NCBI GenBank assembly: GCA_039793685.1
Contig: JBDRAL010000003.1
Coordinates: forward strand, 1-64,000
Length of the DNA stretch: 64,000 nucleotides
Source of the DNA: JAAFHI01 sp039793685
Lineage (GTDB): Bacteria > Acidobacteriota > Blastocatellia > Chloracidobacteriales > Chloracidobacteriaceae
Direction: 5' to 3'
Below are positions 1 through 8,820 of this stretch, one piece after another. How positions within the stretch are numbered: the stretch's first letter is position 1; each line of letters opens with the position of its first letter. The notes below the pieces were generated by a model. It saw only the letters and a list, made by a program, of their open reading frames with translations, made no database searches and was not told where the DNA came from. Made by a program: the position numbers and the translations under genes.

Positions 1-186
1 ACCCCCCACCGCCGGTGGCTAATCATCTACATAACTTTTTTGGCACCTTCCCGGAGCCCAACCAAATCCCCCCCCGCCCGGCGGGGTGGGCCGAGGCCGT
101 GGGTATTCGATGAAGATACGTGCCTCCGCCCCATGCGAAATCGAAATATCCTTTGGTAGTATTGCCAACCTCGGGCAAACGATTTC

Positions 187-214
187 CGCATTCGATATTC
201 CGCATTCCGCATTC
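187..214. repeat. Heptad array (CGCATTC/GATATTC) at a start codon
   Basis: Four 7-bp units in a row: CGCATTC, GATATTC, CGCATTC, CGCATTC. The array ends two bases before the ATG of the lipoprotein gene at 217, where a ribosome binding site would be expected, and no purine-rich site is visible. The same unit order occurs at 25931-25958, again directly before an ATG. Confidence 0.85.
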
Positions 215-216
215 AC

Positions 217-840
217 ATGAGACGCGCATTCCCCATTCTCCTCCTTTTTCTTCTGGCCGCGGCCGCCTGCGGGAGCAAACCCGCCGCTCCGACCCCGGCG
301 ACGCCTCCCGCGAAAGCCCCGGACGCGCCGATGGTGTTCGACCGGGTCCTGCCGCAGTTCAACGGCGAACTTGAAAAGGCCGGGAAGAAAGCGTTCACCC
401 GCCTCGAACTCGAAGCCAAGCTGACCGGGGCGACGGTGGAATCGAAGTGGAAACCGACCAACGGGTACGACGTGTTTTCCGCGGTGGTTTCCGGGCCAAT
501 CGGTAAAACGACCGCCAAATGCCGTGTCCTGGCGTTTTCGAAAACCGGCTCGAACGACGTCGAGTACTACGCCTTTACCTACTTCGAAATCGCCGACGCC
601 GATTTTTCAACCGAGAAACTGGTGGAAATCGTGGTGAAGCACTTCGGTGACGCCTCCGCGCAGGACACCGAGGACGGAAGCGCGGTCTGGGATTTCCCGA
701 CCGGACGACTCCTGCTGCTCGGCGACAGTCAGGATGACTCCGAGGACGACGAGTCGTACACCTTCGAGTTTCGCCCGCGCCAGCCCGCACCCGCGAGTAC
801 CGAGCAACCGGACAAACAGCTCGTCCCGGATCACGACTGA
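217..840 (+). CDS. Putative lipoprotein, unknown function
   Basis: The 207-residue product begins with two Arg and a hydrophobic stretch (residues 5-17) ending in Ala-Ala-Ala-Cys, with Cys18 followed by Gly-Ser, which fits a signal-peptidase II lipobox. A short Pro/Ala-rich linker (about 21-38) leads to a soluble alpha/beta-looking domain. The C-terminus is rich in Asp, Glu and Pro. I recognise no family. It would be anchored to a membrane on the periplasmic side. The stop lies four bases before the GTG of the next gene, so the two are probably one transcription unit. There is no Shine-Dalgarno sequence before the ATG, because a heptad array occupies that position. Confidence 0.75.
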   Translation: MRRAFPILLLFLLAAAACGSKPAAPTPATPPAKAPDAPMVFDRVLPQFNGELEKAGKKAFTRLELEAKLTGATVESKWKPTNGYDVFSAVVSGPIGKTTAKCRVLAFSKTGSNDVEYYAFTYFEIADADFSTEKLVEIVVKHFGDASAQDTEDGSAVWDFPTGRLLLLGDSQDDSEDDESYTFEFRPRQPAPASTEQPDKQLVPDHD

Positions 841-844
841 CGCC

Positions 845-1246
845 GTGGAAAAACTCATCAAAAAACTGTTGTGGATTGACTCGCTCGGCGCAATCGCCGC
901 CGGACTGGCGGTGCTGGCGCTGTCGGGCTGGATTGCCCCGTTGTACGGCCTGCCCCTTTCCGTAGTGCTGTTCATCTGCGGAGCGAATCTGGCCTACGGC
1001 TGCTTTTCCCTGACGCTCGCCCTCCGCCTGCTTCCCCGGACGGCGGGATTCATTCAATTTCTTGCCTGCGCGAACATGTTCTGGCCGCTGGTCTGCGCTT
1101 CCCTCGCGGTACTTTATTTCGGGAAGGCGACGATTTTCGGCCACGGACAATTCATCGGCGAAGCGATCTACGTCGGCGGGCTGGGCTGGGTGGAATGGAA
1201 AAACCGCGCCCGGCTGATTGACGCACCGCACGCCATCCCTCGCTAA
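845..1246 (+). CDS. Small integral membrane protein
   Basis: I start this frame at GTG 845, because codons upstream of it read an Arg/Ser/Pro-rich shadow of the lipoprotein gene. The 133-residue product has about four hydrophobic segments (roughly residues 10-30, 35-58, 68-88 and 92-112) and a short charged tail, so it should lie in the inner membrane. It follows the lipoprotein gene by four bases and ends before a strong terminator hairpin. No family is recognised; DUF-type four-helix proteins of this size are common and poorly characterised. Confidence 0.65.
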   Translation: MEKLIKKLLWIDSLGAIAAGLAVLALSGWIAPLYGLPLSVVLFICGANLAYGCFSLTLALRLLPRTAGFIQFLACANMFWPLVCASLAVLYFGKATIFGHGQFIGEAIYVGGLGWVEWKNRARLIDAPHAIPR

Positions 1247-1297
1247 CGCTCGGGGTTCCATACCGTCGGCGAGCCCACACAATCCGCTAAAATTCAG

Positions 1298-1333
1298 AAA
1301 AAAATCCCGCGCCGAAAGACGCGGGATTTTTTT
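1298..1333. terminator. Bidirectional intrinsic terminator
   Basis: Seven A, a perfect 7-bp stem (TCCCGCG and CGCGGGA) with an 8-nt loop, then seven T. It lies between the convergent membrane-protein gene (stop 1246) and the M23 peptidase gene (stop 1378), and works on paper in both directions. Confidence 0.92.
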
Positions 1334-1377
1334 CGTTTGAAACTTTATACGCGCTGGAAGCGCGCGCTCCCTCGCCA

Positions 1378-2310
1378 CTACTTCTTGGTGACGGCGTAGC
1401 CGGGGGCGTACTTGAGGGGATCGACCGGCACGTCGTATTCGCGCACTTCATAGTGAACGTGAACGCCGGTGGAGCGTCCGGTGTTGCCCGCGCGTCCGAT
1501 GACGTCGCCGCGTTTGACGCGCTGGCCCGCTTCCACATCGAAGGCCGAAAGGTGGCCGAACCGGGTCGAGATGCCGTTGCCGTGGTAGATCACGACCACG
1601 TTGCCGTAGCCGCTGCGCGGCGCGGCATAAAGAACGATGCCGTCGGCAGTCGCCTGAACGGGCGTTCCGTGGGGGACCGAAATGTCCTGTCCGGCGTGAA
1701 ATTCACTGCCTTCGCCGCCGAACGGATTGTGGCGTCCCCCGAATCCGTCGGTCAGATAGCCGCGTACCGGAAGCCCTGACGGAATGGACGCAAGGCGAAC
1801 GGCATTCTGATCCTGAAGGGATTTCAACTGGCGAAGTTCGCGTTCAAGCGATTCGGTGTCGTTTTCCAGCTTGTCGGCCATTTCCGGACCGCCGGCCGCT
1901 TCACGAGCGGAGAGGCTGGCCGAAACGGGCGGAATCTTGGCCTGATTGGCAAGGGCGTCGGAAACGTCCTCGATGTTTGAAACGCGCTGGTTGAGTTCCT
2001 CGTAGCGCAGCTTCAAAGCCGAATTTTCCTGACGCAACTGGCGATTCTGGACCCGGATGGCGCTCATTTCAGCCAGCGTCTTGGTTTTCCGGAAGACGAT
2101 GACGAGACCGGTGGAAACGGTCACCAGACCAATCAGCGCGAAGACGCACACCGTGTACAAAAGCGAAGTCGGGATATGAAGACGGTGAATTTTCGAGGTG
2201 GCGTGCGGCGCAATGATGAAGGTGTAGTAACCGCGGTTGGAGCGTTTGGGGCGCCTCGCGGACGATTCGCGACGCAGCCGTGACAGCATTCGCTGGGCAA
2301 AGGTGCTCAT
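1378..2310 (-). CDS. Membrane-anchored M23 family murein peptidase
   Basis: The 310-residue product has a basic N-terminus, one membrane segment at about 49-73, a coiled coil at about 75-165, and a C-terminal M23 (LytM) domain from about 183. The zinc and catalytic residues are visible: His205 and Asp209 in HAGQD, His253 in GHL, and His284/His286 in HVHYE. The family hydrolyses peptide cross-links in peptidoglycan. The coiled coil before the LytM domain resembles MepM- and EnvC-like proteins involved in cell growth or division. All active-site residues are present, so it is probably an active enzyme. It is transcribed alone, away from the kinase gene at 2722, and ends at the bidirectional terminator at 1298-1333. 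Confidence 0.9.
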   Translation of the reverse strand: MSTFAQRMLSRLRRESSARRPKRSNRGYYTFIIAPHATSKIHRLHIPTSLLYTVCVFALIGLVTVSTGLVIVFRKTKTLAEMSAIRVQNRQLRQENSALKLRYEELNQRVSNIEDVSDALANQAKIPPVSASLSAREAAGGPEMADKLENDTESLERELRQLKSLQDQNAVRLASIPSGLPVRGYLTDGFGGRHNPFGGEGSEFHAGQDISVPHGTPVQATADGIVLYAAPRSGYGNVVVIYHGNGISTRFGHLSAFDVEAGQRVKRGDVIGRAGNTGRSTGVHVHYEVREYDVPVDPLKYAPGYAVTKK

Positions 2311-2721
2311 GCGGACTCCAAAATTCGGATTGTGGATTCAACCGAGATGACGAACCGCCCGAAGAAGGCGTTGGCAGGGTTCGTTGATGAAATAGACGGC
2401 AGGACGATAAGAATTTTTCATCTCAGCATAAACAATCATATCTTTGGGAAACTATCACAGGGATTTTCTCCGGTTCAACCATTCATCTTTTTTCCTTCCC
2501 TGTTTTTTCGCCTCAAGTGCAGTAAAGACTGTGCCTTGACACGTTTAATGAATGACTCCTACACTTTTTTCCGATTGCGGTCCGTCACCAGTCACGCTCC
2601 CTATCCTGAATTTGTCGCTTTCCCGGGAAAAACCTTTCGCCCCCGCAGTAGAGTGCGTCCTTTTGTACGCGGTTGCGGGTATCGGCGAAAATTCAGCGTC
2701 CCTGCGGGATTGCCCACTCAA
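2311..2721. other. 411-bp divergent intergenic region
   Basis: This gap separates the M23 peptidase gene from the kinase gene. The kinase frame is open here, but its composition is Phe/Arg/Ser-rich and unlike a receiver domain, and the domain itself begins at ATG 2722. A sigma70-like promoter is visible at 2536-2565. I see no RNA gene or repeat in the rest. Confidence 0.5.
2536..2565 (+). promoter_or_regulatory. Sigma70-like promoter for the kinase gene
   Basis: TTGACA at 2536-2541, an 18-bp spacer and TACACT at 2560-2565 (6/6 and 4/6 matches to consensus). It is about 157 bp upstream of the chosen kinase start, which would leave a long leader. Confidence 0.5.
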
Positions 2722-4269
2722 ATGCTCGAAACGCCCATCATCCTCATTGCCACGGATGACCCGCTGCTGAGCGATACCATCGCCACCCTTCTGGTCAGTA
2801 CCGGTTTTCAGACCGGGCTGGCTCAGACCGGCGAGGAAGCTGAGGCTGCCATCGGTTCGGGCAAGGACGGGAACCCGTTTGACGCGCTGATTGTCGATAT
2901 TGCGCTCCGGAAATGCGACAGCCTCGACCTGACCAAGCGACTTCGGTCGAAATCCGAAACCCGCCATCTTCCCATCCTGTTTCTCAGCCCCTATTCGACG
3001 CGCGACGATGACGTGCCCTCCGCGCTCCATGCGGGAGCGGACGATATTCTCGCCATTCCTTTCCGACATCAGGAGCTGACGCTTAAGCTCCACCGGATGC
3101 TTGAACGCCAGCGTTGGTCCGTGGAACGGCAGCGAATGCTGTCAAACCTCATCCGGGTGGCCGATGGAATTGAAACGGTGCTGCATCCCACGGGGGAACA
3201 GCCCCTGCCGGACCTTTCCGAGGGTCCGCCGCCGACCGCCATGACCGAGGAAGAAGGTCAGATGAAATGGAAGGAAGTTGACGGGGCGCTGGCGGAAGCC
3301 ATCGACGCGCTCCAGCGGACCGCGAATACCGAGGAATCCGCCATCCTCCAGCGAGCGCTCATTCAATTGTCGTCGGCCCTGAATCGCGCCAGCCGCTATG
3401 TGAAGGTCCGTACTCAGGCGAAATCCCTTCAGGACACCAACGAACAGCTTCGTGAACTCGACCGGTTGCGCTCGGAGTTTACCAACGCCATCGTCCATGA
3501 CATCCGGTCGCCGCTGGGAACCGTCATTTCGACGCTTGACCTCATCGAAGTCGAATTGAATTCGCGGAAGCCGAACATTTCGGAAATCCGGCAGATGGCC
3601 ACCGGCGCGCGCGGAATTTCCCAGAAACTCATCGGCCTCGTCTCGGAACTGCTTGATTTCTCCAAACTTGAGTCCGGGAACATGGAGCTGAAGCTCGGGG
3701 AAATCATTGTTCCGGAGATCATCGAAAGGGTCGGCGAGGATTTCGAAATCGCGGCCCGGAAGAAGTCCATCACGCTCAGTTACGGTTGCGACAAGAATCT
3801 CCCGGTACTCTTGGGAGACTCGGGCAAAATCCAGCGCGCACTGGCCAATCTTCTTTCCAACGCCATCAAATTCACGCCTGAAAACGGACAGGTCTGGTTT
3901 GAAGCCCGCAGCGCCGAGGGCACGCAGGTGGACGCGGGCGTTCCTTACGTCGTGTTCAGCGTCGTCGATTCCGGCGAGGGCATTCCGGCTCAGGACCTGC
4001 CCTACGTCTTCGACCCCTACTATCAGGCGAGCAATCGCAACGGCAACCTCGGGACCGGTCTCGGACTTGCCATCGTCAAACGGATTGCCGCCGCCCACGG
4101 CGGAAATGTCGCTGTCAGAAGTCAGGTCGGCGTCGGCAGCGCCTTTTCCATTGTGTTGCCGCTCTCACCGTCGCAGAATGCGATCGTCGTTCCGCCGATT
4201 CTTTCGGTTTCCTCGACGCCGGTTGGCGGGACCGACATTTCCGAAGCCATTTCAAACCCGAAACCCTGA
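2722..4269 (+). CDS. Receiver-histidine kinase fusion
   Basis: The ATG at 2722 is chosen because the receiver domain starts there. The 515-residue product has an N-terminal receiver (about 1-125; acidic pair Asp12/Asp13, phospho-acceptor Asp59), a helical linker, a HisKA domain with His259 in HDIRSP, and a HATPase domain (N box NLLSNAIKF, G1 DSGEGI, F box FDPYYQ, G2 GTGLGLAIVK near 444). There is no membrane segment, so it acts in the cytoplasm. The receiver lacks the usual Lys of the KPF motif: residues 111-114 read AIPF. Its phosphorylation switch may therefore be altered. The gene lies 39 bp before nadK on the same strand, without a visible terminator between them. Confidence 0.88.
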   Translation: MLETPIILIATDDPLLSDTIATLLVSTGFQTGLAQTGEEAEAAIGSGKDGNPFDALIVDIALRKCDSLDLTKRLRSKSETRHLPILFLSPYSTRDDDVPSALHAGADDILAIPFRHQELTLKLHRMLERQRWSVERQRMLSNLIRVADGIETVLHPTGEQPLPDLSEGPPPTAMTEEEGQMKWKEVDGALAEAIDALQRTANTEESAILQRALIQLSSALNRASRYVKVRTQAKSLQDTNEQLRELDRLRSEFTNAIVHDIRSPLGTVISTLDLIEVELNSRKPNISEIRQMATGARGISQKLIGLVSELLDFSKLESGNMELKLGEIIVPEIIERVGEDFEIAARKKSITLSYGCDKNLPVLLGDSGKIQRALANLLSNAIKFTPENGQVWFEARSAEGTQVDAGVPYVVFSVVDSGEGIPAQDLPYVFDPYYQASNRNGNLGTGLGLAIVKRIAAAHGGNVAVRSQVGVGSAFSIVLPLSPSQNAIVVPPILSVSSTPVGGTDISEAISNPKP

Positions 4270-4308
4270 CGCCCCCGTCCCACCCCGCCGGAACGAGGAG
4301 TTACGCGC

Positions 4309-5220
4309 GTGAACCGATCACTGCGACCCGTCGGCCCCAATTCGCCCGGAACCGTCGGTCTGGTGGTCAAGCCCAGCCTGCACTCCGACGTCACGGGTCT
4401 GCTCTCGGAACTCGCCGAATGGCTGAAAACGCGCGGATGCCGGGTTGCCGGAGAAGAAGCCGCCCGGCATCTTCTTCCACCATCCGTCGAGGTGGTTACC
4501 CGCCCCGAACTCTCCGAAATCTCGGAACTGGTCGTGGTCGTCGGCGGTGACGGAACGATGATTTCCGCCGCCCGGATGGTCGGGAAAAAGCACATTCCGG
4601 TCCTCGGAATCAATTTCGGATATCTTGGCTATCTCACCGAATACACGCCCGAAAGCATCTTTCCAGCCCTCGAAGCGGTGTTTTCCGGGAAATACGGCAT
4701 CGACGTTCGAATGAAACTCGAAACCGTCGTGTTTCGCGATGACGAGGAGGTGTTTCGCGCCGATGTCATCAACGACTGCGTTCTGACGAAAAGCATGCTG
4801 GCCCGCCTGGTTCCGGTCCATTGCGAAATTGACGGAAAATTCGTTTCCATCTTTCACGCCGACGGCCTGATCATCTCGACACCGACCGGTTCGACCGCCT
4901 ATTCCCTCTCCGCCGGCGGCCCGATCATCCACCCGGCGATGGGCGCCGTGGTCATCACCCCGATCTGTCCGCACACGCTGACGAACCGCCCGCTGGTGGT
5001 TTCCGACGAAAGCGAAATCGAACTCACCCTTTCCGGCGCGCGCGGAAACGTCAACGTCGAGGACGTCTTCCTCACCCTCGATGGTCAGACCGGTTGCGCG
5101 GTCCTGCCCGGGGACCGGGTCGTGATTCGCAAAAGCGAATCCGTACTGATGCTGGTCGAACCGGATAACAAGAACTATTTCAAGCTTTTACGGGACAAGT
5201 TGAAGTGGGGCGGCGAATGA
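4309..5220 (+). CDS. nadK: NAD kinase
   Basis: The enzyme phosphorylates NAD to NADP with ATP (or polyphosphate) in the cytoplasm. The 303-residue product has the diagnostic GGDGT motif at 79-83, NFGYLGYL near 105, and the NAD-binding segment TPTGSTAYSLSAGGP, in the expected order. The start is GTG, chosen because GAGGAG lies nine bases upstream. Length is normal for the family. The gene follows the kinase gene by 39 bp. Its stop codon lies inside a GGATGAA-type heptad array that has an inverted partner downstream. Confidence 0.95.
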   Translation: MNRSLRPVGPNSPGTVGLVVKPSLHSDVTGLLSELAEWLKTRGCRVAGEEAARHLLPPSVEVVTRPELSEISELVVVVGGDGTMISAARMVGKKHIPVLGINFGYLGYLTEYTPESIFPALEAVFSGKYGIDVRMKLETVVFRDDEEVFRADVINDCVLTKSMLARLVPVHCEIDGKFVSIFHADGLIISTPTGSTAYSLSAGGPIIHPAMGAVVITPICPHTLTNRPLVVSDESEIELTLSGARGNVNVEDVFLTLDGQTGCAVLPGDRVVIRKSESVLMLVEPDNKNYFKLLRDKLKWGGE

Positions 5221-5249
5221 GGGATGAAGGATGAAGGATGAGGGATGAA
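5215..5249. repeat. GGATGAA heptad array, left arm
   Basis: Five 7-bp units (GAATGAG, GGATGAA, GGATGAA, GGATGAG, GGATGAA). The nadK stop codon (5218-5220) is inside the first unit. The array pairs with an inverted array at 5314-5341. Confidence 0.88.
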
Positions 5250-5313
5250 AAAAAGAGAAAACACTGTCCTCCGCAATGGGAACGAGATGGCCAGGTGACT
5301 TCCGGGCCAATTT

Positions 5314-5341
5314 TTCATCCCTCATCCTTCATCCCTCATCC
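5314..5341. repeat. GGATGAA heptad array, inverted right arm
   Basis: Four units on the + strand: TTCATCC, CTCATCC, TTCATCC, CTCATCC. Their reverse complement matches the last four units of the left arm with one mismatch in 28. The loop would be about 64 nt. It lies between nadK and the DnaC-like gene. Confidence 0.88.
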
Positions 5342-5459
5342 CTTGATTTTCGGGGTCCGCTCCGTATACTTCCCGACGCTCATCGCAAGACCAAGGGAAA
5401 CCAGAAAAAGCCTCGCGGAGTCCCCGCCGACGGCCTGAAAGCAGCGCTCACTCCAGACC

Positions 5460-6239
5460 ATGCCCCTCCCGAATCCGGCACAACTGCGTTCCGTTTCGCC
5501 CGACGACTCGCCGGCCTGTTCCCATTGCAACGGGACAGGCATCGAGTACGACGCGCAGACCCGCAGTTCACGGAAATGCGTTCATTGCCGGAAGGTCAGT
5601 TCGAGCGAAACCCTTCAGGATCGGGCCAATGTCCCGGTTCGCTACCGCCACTGCTCGTTCGAGAACTACCACATCGATCCGAACGACAAGAAACAGGCGG
5701 CGCTGGTCAACGCGGTGTTGAGCTGCAAGCGGTTCGTGCGGGAATTTCCCCTCGAACGCGGTCTTGGACTGCTCTTTCTCGGTCCCTGCGGCGTCGGCAA
5801 GACGCACCTCGCCTCGGCGGTCATCAACAACCTGATGCACGTCAAGAAAGTTCCCTGCCTGTTCTATGACTTCCGCGATCTCCTGAAGGCGGTTCAGGAA
5901 ACCTACAACCCGAACACCCAAACCTCGGAGATGAAGGTTCTCAAACCGGTTTACGACGCGGAAGTGCTTGTTCTGGATGAACTTGGCGCGGGCAAACCGA
6001 CCGAATGGGTCAAGGATACGATCACTCATATCCTCAACACCCGCTACAACGAGCAGAAAACCACCATCATCACGTCAAACTATCTCGACAAGCAGCAGGA
6101 GGCCTACGACGAAACGCTTGAGGAGCGGATCGGCGTGCGCCTGCGGTCGCGGCTGTATGAAATGTGCAAGACGATCGTGATGGAAGGCGAAGACTACCGC
6201 CAGAAACACTTCGGTACACCTACCCTGTTCCGCCGCTGA
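5460..6239 (+). CDS. DnaC/IstB-like AAA+ ATPase with N-terminal zinc finger
   Basis: The 259-residue product has four Cys (20, 23, 40, 43) that could bind one zinc, then an AAA+ core with Walker A GPCGVGKTH (108-116) and Walker B LVLDELG (about 171-176). This is the architecture of DnaC/DnaI helicase loaders and the related IstB transposition ATPases. No istA or other transposase gene is nearby and the neighbours are housekeeping genes, so a helicase-loader role is more likely. No good ribosome binding site precedes the ATG. It is convergent with cdd (11-bp gap). Confidence 0.85.
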   Translation: MPLPNPAQLRSVSPDDSPACSHCNGTGIEYDAQTRSSRKCVHCRKVSSSETLQDRANVPVRYRHCSFENYHIDPNDKKQAALVNAVLSCKRFVREFPLERGLGLLFLGPCGVGKTHLASAVINNLMHVKKVPCLFYDFRDLLKAVQETYNPNTQTSEMKVLKPVYDAEVLVLDELGAGKPTEWVKDTITHILNTRYNEQKTTIITSNYLDKQQEAYDETLEERIGVRLRSRLYEMCKTIVMEGEDYRQKHFGTPTLFRR

Positions 6240-6250
6240 ACCTTCAATCC

Positions 6251-6661
6251 CTACTTTTCAAGAAATGAAGCATCAAAAGCGTTCGGGAGGAGCGTTCCGA
6301 GCGTGGCGGCGGCGCGCTTTCCGTCGGTCGTCGCCATGATGACCGGAACATCGCCGCAGAATTCCCACAACAACTGACGACAGGGGCCGCAGGGCGTCGT
6401 AATCCGGTCCCCCTCGGCAACCACGCAGACGGCCTCGAACGTGCGGTATCCTTCCGAAAGCGCTTTCAGCAGCGCCACCCGTTCGGCGCAGACCGTCAGG
6501 CTGAACGAAGCGTTTTCGATGTTGCACCCTGAAAAAATCGTCCCGTCGGCGGACTGGATAACCGCGCCGACCTTGAAATTCGAATAGGGAGCGATGGCTT
6601 TTTCTCTGGCGTCGAGGGCGAGACCGATGAGGCGGTCCTCGCGGGCTTTGTCGTTTGTCAT
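6251..6661 (-). CDS. cdd: Cytidine deaminase
   Basis: The enzyme deaminates cytidine and deoxycytidine to uridine forms in pyrimidine salvage. The 136-residue product carries GCNIENASF (substrate contact), Cys58-Ala-Glu60 (zinc ligand and catalytic Glu) and PCGPC with Cys91 and Cys94. Length fits the homotetrameric class. It is downstream of plsC on the same strand (25-bp gap) and may share its transcript. Confidence 0.93.
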   Translation of the reverse strand: MTNDKAREDRLIGLALDAREKAIAPYSNFKVGAVIQSADGTIFSGCNIENASFSLTVCAERVALLKALSEGYRTFEAVCVVAEGDRITTPCGPCRQLLWEFCGDVPVIMATTDGKRAAATLGTLLPNAFDASFLEK

Positions 6662-6686
6662 GAATTGGAATCCGATTCAGGAAAGA

Positions 6687-7328
6687 TCAGGCAGTCAGGA
6701 GTCTTGAAGGGGTCAACCGGCTGGCGATGACCTCGCGGACCGCCGTGGCGGCCTCGATTGAGACCTCTCGAATGTCCCGGTCTTCCGCCGTGAACGTCAT
6801 CGGCGGATGAAAATAGACGTTGATTCTGCCGGGCCGGGGCATTTTGCGGTGGAGGGGCCAGGAATCAAAAGCCCCGTTAAGGGTAATCGGGACAATCGGG
6901 ACCTTGTGTTTGATCGCCACCCGGAATGCACCCGGCTTGAAATCGGTCAGATCGCCGGTTTTCGACCGCGCCCCTTCCGGAAAAATCATCACGCACTGTT
7001 CGGCCCGCAGGAGGTCCTGCGTGATTTTGAGAGCGTTCTTGTCGAAGGGCTTGTCGTGACTGACCGGAAAACATTGAAAATATTTGAGAATGGGCCGGAG
7101 GTAGGGTTCGCGGAACGGCCGTTCCCACGTCATGAAATGAATCGGACGGCGAATCGGAAGCCCGATGAGAAACGGGTCGGCGTAGGCCTGATGATTCGGG
7201 GCGAGCAGGACGGCCCCGGTTTTCGGGACGTTCTCGACCCCTTCGTATTCCATTCGGAAATAGGGGTAAAGCGCCGCGCGGAGGGCCGGACGAACCAGAT
7301 ACACAATGCTTTTCTGATGAAAATTCAC
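6687..7328 (-). CDS. plsC: 1-acyl-sn-glycerol-3-phosphate acyltransferase-like protein
   Basis: PlsC-family enzymes transfer an acyl chain to lysophosphatidic acid at the inner membrane. The 213-residue product has the HX4D motif (His46, Asp51) and the second motif FPEGARS (116-122). Length is typical. Its ATG overlaps the TGA of the upstream response-regulator gene as ATGA, implying translational coupling. Other acyl acceptors are possible, since paralogues of this family differ in substrate. Confidence 0.88.
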   Translation of the reverse strand: MNFHQKSIVYLVRPALRAALYPYFRMEYEGVENVPKTGAVLLAPNHQAYADPFLIGLPIRRPIHFMTWERPFREPYLRPILKYFQCFPVSHDKPFDKNALKITQDLLRAEQCVMIFPEGARSKTGDLTDFKPGAFRVAIKHKVPIVPITLNGAFDSWPLHRKMPRPGRINVYFHPPMTFTAEDRDIREVSIEAATAVREVIASRLTPSRLLTA

Positions 7329-8707
7329 GCCGCCTCCCCTGCCTCGACTTCCCGGACGAAACCGAGTTTCTTCAGGCGACAGAGAAGGTCCATGACCACG
7401 AAATCACTCAGGTTGACGGCATCGAGAACGGCCTGAAAGTCCCCGACGGCATCGACGGCATTCAAAACTTCGCATTCTTCCACTGAAAGTTCGAGATTCC
7501 CCCGCCAATCGCCCTCGGTCCGGAGCGCGGGGGCCGCGTCCCGGAAAAGCTCCGACATCCGCTGTCGGCTTTCGTCCATCAGGGTGTAGCCGTCAAGGAG
7601 CAGATTATCCAGCGGACCGTCGATGTTCGACTCATTGGAAAGTGGCAGATTCTGGAAGGCAAACAGTCCGTCCTCAAGGGTCAGCGCGCGATGAAATGCC
7701 TTGATGCCAAGACAATGTCCGCAGGCGGCGCGCACCAGATTTCCTTCCGAGAATTCGAAGGAAAACGGCGTCAGGCAGGAATCCGAATCGACCAGCAGCG
7801 AGCCGGTCTTTCGATTCTGGCTCACCATCTGAAACACATCCGCCAGCCCGACATCGGAAAGCCGACCGTTCAAAACCCCTTCCGAAATCCGCCGTTTCCG
7901 CCCGAAATCGATGAGGCGTTCCACTCGCAGCAGCAGTTCGCGAATTGAAAAAGGTTTTGCCAGATATTCGTCGGCTCCGGTTTCCAGTCCGACGATGCGA
8001 TCTTCAAACTGCGATTTGGCGGTCAGAAAAACGAACGGGATATAGGGAATGTGGTTCATTCCGCGAAGCCTCTGGAGAAATTCGAGGCCGTCCATGACCG
8101 GCATCATGTAGTCGGAAATGATGATGTCCGGCTGGGTGCGCTGAGCCAGATCGAGGCCCTCGACGCCGTTGGTGGCGACGATGAGGGAATGCGCGGTCGC
8201 GTTGAAGGCGTTCTGGAGGATGAACCGGGTTGGTTCGTCATCCTCGACCAGCAGGATGAGCGACCGTTTTTCGGTCTTACCCGATGCGTTGCGCCCATCC
8301 GGAGACATGCCTAAGGCGGTTTCGGATTTGGCCAGCGCATGACTGATTTCCGCCCTCCGCAAAACCGCCTGAAGTCTCAGTTTCAAACCCTCTTTGGGAC
8401 TTTCCTTGGCCACCTTGCTGTCGATGCCGTTGCGGAAACCGGGGGTTCCGAGCCAGCGCTCGGATTCGGCCACGAGAAAAAGGAACGGGATTTCGGAAGT
8501 TTCCTTCCGTTCACCCACGGAGGCAAAAAACGGCCCGATTCCGTCGTCGTCGGCATCGACGATAATCAGAACCGGTTGAATTGAAATGACTTCATCGACA
8601 ACCGGAGAAAATCGGAATTCGGTCGTGGCCCCAAGTTCATCCACAACCTCGGCGATGGTTTTTTGAAGTTCCGGATTGTCGGCGGTAACCAGGATATTGC
8701 GAAGCAT
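7325..8707 (-). CDS. Two-receiver response regulator with DUF4388 domain
   Basis: The 460-residue cytoplasmic protein has three parts. The first (1-120) looks like a degenerate receiver: Asp51 is present, but the acidic pair and the KPF motif are not. The second (148-265) is a complete receiver with acidic VEDDE, phospho-acceptor Asp199 and Lys251 in KPF. The third, from about 275 to 375, resembles a DUF4388 (PATAN-like) domain, followed by a helical tail. Such proteins usually relay signals to partner proteins instead of binding DNA. The stop overlaps the start of plsC, so lipid synthesis and this regulator are expressed together; whether they act together is unknown. Confidence 0.85.
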   Translation of the reverse strand: MLRNILVTADNPELQKTIAEVVDELGATTEFRFSPVVDEVISIQPVLIIVDADDDGIGPFFASVGERKETSEIPFLFLVAESERWLGTPGFRNGIDSKVAKESPKEGLKLRLQAVLRRAEISHALAKSETALGMSPDGRNASGKTEKRSLILLVEDDEPTRFILQNAFNATAHSLIVATNGVEGLDLAQRTQPDIIISDYMMPVMDGLEFLQRLRGMNHIPYIPFVFLTAKSQFEDRIVGLETGADEYLAKPFSIRELLLRVERLIDFGRKRRISEGVLNGRLSDVGLADVFQMVSQNRKTGSLLVDSDSCLTPFSFEFSEGNLVRAACGHCLGIKAFHRALTLEDGLFAFQNLPLSNESNIDGPLDNLLLDGYTLMDESRQRMSELFRDAAPALRTEGDWRGNLELSVEECEVLNAVDAVGDFQAVLDAVNLSDFVVMDLLCRLKKLGFVREVEAGEAA

Positions 8708-8820
8708 GAAGTTCCAGGGAACGGGTCGGAAAGAGTGCGCCGTTCGATTCCGTTTGTGTTATACGGGCCGCGAATTGTAACGAAAGGTCGGACCTGAAAC
8801 AACGCAAGCGTTGGAAAAGC

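Noticed and set aside
1..216. tRNA or other RNA gene in the left-edge gap
   Set aside because: Only a GC-rich palindrome (72-86) and the heptad array are visible; no cloverleaf can be drawn.
5460..6239. IS21-type element, based on the IstB-like ATPase
   Set aside because: No istA transposase and no terminal repeats of an insertion sequence; the neighbours are housekeeping genes.
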